Shown: piece after piece, positions 5,277 to 6,943 of the stretch
Position numbering within the stretch: the stretch's first letter is position 1
Layout: every line of letters starts with the position of its first letter
From: an uncultured Prevotella sp.
GTDB taxonomy: Bacteria > Bacteroidota > Bacteroidia > Bacteroidales > Bacteroidaceae
Direction: 5' to 3'
Assembly (NCBI GenBank): GCA_937901345.1
Contig: CALCHM010000021.1
Span: 1-6,943, forward strand
DNA length: 6,943 nt
Made by a program: the position numbers and the translations under genes
The notes under the pieces: generated by a model
Database searches by the model: none
What the model was told of the DNA's origin: nothing
The model's input: only the letters and a program-made list of their open reading frames with translations

Positions 5277-6839
5277 ATGTCAAAAAAAATGTATACAACA
5301 GCCATCGCTCCAAACAGCCTTTATGATGTACTTCCTTACAGTCTTCCTGTCCTTCATACTGGCAAAAATTGGTACGTAGATTTTTATTGTTTTGACCCCG
5401 TCAAAGGTGCACTTCGCAGAAAGAAGTATTGTCTAAATAAAATCAAAAAAAACACAGACCGAAAAGCACGTGCCGCTGAAATTATTACAAGCGTTACAGC
5501 TCGTCTTCGTTCTGGTTGGAACGTTTGGGTAAAAACAGAAAGTACCAGAGAGCACACTCCCTTCAATGAGTGCCTTGAACTTTACAAGGCTTATTTGAGT
5601 CGTAGCGAAGAAAATAAATCAATGAAGAGTAAGACTGCTTATGGTTATTTGTCTTACTTAGGTATTTTCTGTGATTGGTTACAGACTCGCGCCACTCCCC
5701 TCAAATTTTGTTATCAAGTGGACACATTCTTGTTGTCCGACTTCCTTGACCACATTCTTATTGACCGTGAAAGTTCGTCACGTACACGTAACAATTATCT
5801 TACGTGGCTTTCAACTTTCTGCGCTTGGATGGTAGAAAAAGGTTATCTGAAAGAAAACCCGACATCCAAGATCAAGAAGTTGAAAGAAGAACCCAAGAAA
5901 CGCAATGCGCTTTCTGTCGGTGAACTTTCATCCCTCCAAAGTCATCTTAATAAAACCAACAAACATTACTTGTTGGCATGCTTGATGGAATATTATACTT
6001 TCATCCGTCCTATTGAGTTGGCACAAATCAAATTGGAACATATACAAATCAAAGAGCAACGTGTATTTGTACCTGGCAGTATCAGTAAGAACCGCCGTGA
6101 TGGCATGGTAGGTCTCAATGATGAAATCATCCGTCTCATGGTAGAACTCAAAATATTTGACCGTCCTGGTCATTCTTACCTTTTTGGTAAGGACTTCAAG
6201 CCTAGTGAGAATATGGCAGATAGTCGTATCTTCCGTGAGTATTTCGTTAAGGTACGTGAAGCACTTAAATGGGATGATAGCAAGCAATTCTATTCACTGA
6301 AGGACTCTGGTATTAGAGACTTGGCAAACTCTGAAGGTATCGTAGTGGCACGTGACCAGGCACGTCATAGTGATATTAGCACTACGAATAAATATCTAAA
6401 AGGTGATAACCTTACCGTTCATGAGGAAACCAAGCACTTCAAAGGTGGTTTAAGCAGTAAAAGTGAAGAAACCACCCCATCAACACCTGTGTCGAAAGCA
6501 AAGAGTCCGTCAAACGAGGAAGCCTTCAGCAGTAAGCATGATGTAAGTGCGGCTCCCAAACCCCCATGCGCCCCGTCGCATACCGCACAACCAGCATCGT
6601 CTGCTGAACGTCAGGAGTGCAAAGCACAGTCTTTGCAAGTTCCATCTGCGACCGAGAGTAAACGGACTGATGAGACACCTACCGCTGAAGATATAAAACA
6701 AGAAAGCCCCAGCGAGACAGCCAGGGATTTCAAGAGCTTGATTTCCGAAAAAGTGGGAACGCCCAAGCGAAGGCGCAGACGTATAGGTCAAGAAGCCATC
6801 TTCTCCACCGCTGACCCGTATAAGAATAGGCATAAGTAA
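5277..6839 (+). CDS. tyrosine recombinase (phage-type integrase) with long basic tail
   Basis: A 520-aa site-specific recombinase that would insert and excise the element. Residues about 25-85 form an N-terminal arm-binding-type region (NWYVDFYCFDP, with basic helices); about 94-200 is the SAM-like core-binding domain (FNECLELYKAYL to KGYLKENPTSKI); about 208-385 is the catalytic domain. Active-site candidates: R244 in TFIRPIEL, K271 in SISKNRRDG, H364 in ARHSDISTTNKY and nucleophile Y373. The usual H-x-x-R box is replaced by Y339-S-L-K342 (FYSLKDSGIRDL), a variant I recall from other Bacteroidetes integrases. After about residue 390 comes a 130-aa tail rich in Ser, Pro, Glu, Thr and Lys, probably disordered, ending with a KRRRRR cluster (498-503); it is absent from typical integrases of about 400 aa. 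The ATG at 5277 is preceded by GAGGTGG 7 nt upstream; the next ATG, at codon 5, is less well placed. The gene is divergent from the replication operon. Confidence 0.93.
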   Translation: MSKKMYTTAIAPNSLYDVLPYSLPVLHTGKNWYVDFYCFDPVKGALRRKKYCLNKIKKNTDRKARAAEIITSVTARLRSGWNVWVKTESTREHTPFNECLELYKAYLSRSEENKSMKSKTAYGYLSYLGIFCDWLQTRATPLKFCYQVDTFLLSDFLDHILIDRESSSRTRNNYLTWLSTFCAWMVEKGYLKENPTSKIKKLKEEPKKRNALSVGELSSLQSHLNKTNKHYLLACLMEYYTFIRPIELAQIKLEHIQIKEQRVFVPGSISKNRRDGMVGLNDEIIRLMVELKIFDRPGHSYLFGKDFKPSENMADSRIFREYFVKVREALKWDDSKQFYSLKDSGIRDLANSEGIVVARDQARHSDISTTNKYLKGDNLTVHEETKHFKGGLSSKSEETTPSTPVSKAKSPSNEEAFSSKHDVSAAPKPPCAPSHTAQPASSAERQECKAQSLQVPSATESKRTDETPTAEDIKQESPSETARDFKSLISEKVGTPKRRRRRIGQEAIFSTADPYKNRHK

Positions 6840-6844
6840 TCCGC

Positions 6845-6943
6845 ATGGCAAGCGAACTTTTACCGCCTGGGCATATCGGCTCGGAACGAAGTGAAGGATC
6901 CGATTGGAGTGGTTGGGCAGGTTACGGGAAAAGTTCGCCTACT
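6845..6943 (+). CDS. possible start of a gene after the integrase, cut by the window edge
   Basis: An ATG six bases after the integrase stop opens 33 codons that stay open to the window end (begins MASELLPPGHIGSERSEGSD). The peptide is Gly/Ser-rich and I recognise nothing in it. No ribosome binding site is visible. The same DNA carries a strong inverted repeat (6852-6861 with 6929-6938), so the open frame may be chance across a structured site or RNA. An opposite-strand frame entering from the right edge stops at 6860-6862 and is no more convincing. Confidence 0.25.
   Translation, partial: MASELLPPGHIGSERSEGSDWSGWAGYGKSSPT
6852..6938. repeat. 87-bp imperfect inverted repeat at the right edge
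   Basis: GCGAACTTTT (6852-6861) pairs perfectly with AAAAGTTCGC (6929-6938). Inside, CCG/CGG (6863-6865 with 6925-6927) and CCTG/CAGG (6866-6869 with 6918-6921) extend the stem past a TTA bulge, and ATCGG/CCGAT (6875-6879 with 6900-6904) forms an inner hairpin. This could be a folded RNA, a recombination site or an extended terminator just after the integrase; what follows lies outside the window. It lacks the T-loop and D-loop marks of a tRNA. Confidence 0.45.

Noticed and set aside
6852..6938. tRNA gene or integron attC site at the right edge
   Set aside because: A 7-bp acceptor-like pairing exists, but there is no T loop or anticodon stem, and the attC core motifs (GTTRRRY/RYYYAAC) are not in the required places.

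Overview
This window looks like part of a mobile genetic element (temperate phage, phage-plasmid or integrative element) from a Bacteroidales bacterium of the Bacteroides/Prevotella type. The taxonomic call rests on TAnnTTTG-type -7 promoter boxes, scarce Shine-Dalgarno sequences, AT-rich spacers, and genes whose sequence style matches Bacteroidetes mobile-element families. No ribosomal, structural-phage or conjugation gene is visible, so the class of element stays open.

Layout, left to right. Positions 1-574 (minus strand) hold the first 18 codons of a gene that leaves the window, overlapped by 8 nt with an uncharacterised 175-aa gene. Positions 575-977 are a gene-free spacer with at least 11 copies of a short TGTAG motif (best form WTGTAGAG) in both orientations, plus a likely intrinsic terminator for the gene to its right. 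Positions 978-4489 (minus strand) are a two-gene operon: an 82-aa helix-turn-helix-like protein, then a 1088-aa primase-helicase, joined by an ATGA overlap. Positions 4490-5276 are AT-rich and hold the operon promoter, a repeated ATTTTGTAAC box, a possible small plus-strand gene, two terminator-like hairpins, a hairpin resembling a tRNA 3' end (possible attachment site) and short repeats in front of the integrase. Positions 5277-6839 (plus strand) encode a 520-aa tyrosine recombinase with a long, apparently disordered basic tail. Positions 6840-6943 hold a possible start of another gene and a strong inverted repeat.

As a system, this reads as the replication and integration core of an element. 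The small DNA-binding protein and the primase-helicase are made together. The TGTAG array beyond the primase gene is the best candidate for a replication origin or a multi-site operator, and the divergent recombinase moves the element in and out of the chromosome. Sequence words shared between the TGTAG array and the region upstream of the integrase hint at one factor touching both places. Functions of the 175-aa protein and both edge genes are unknown.
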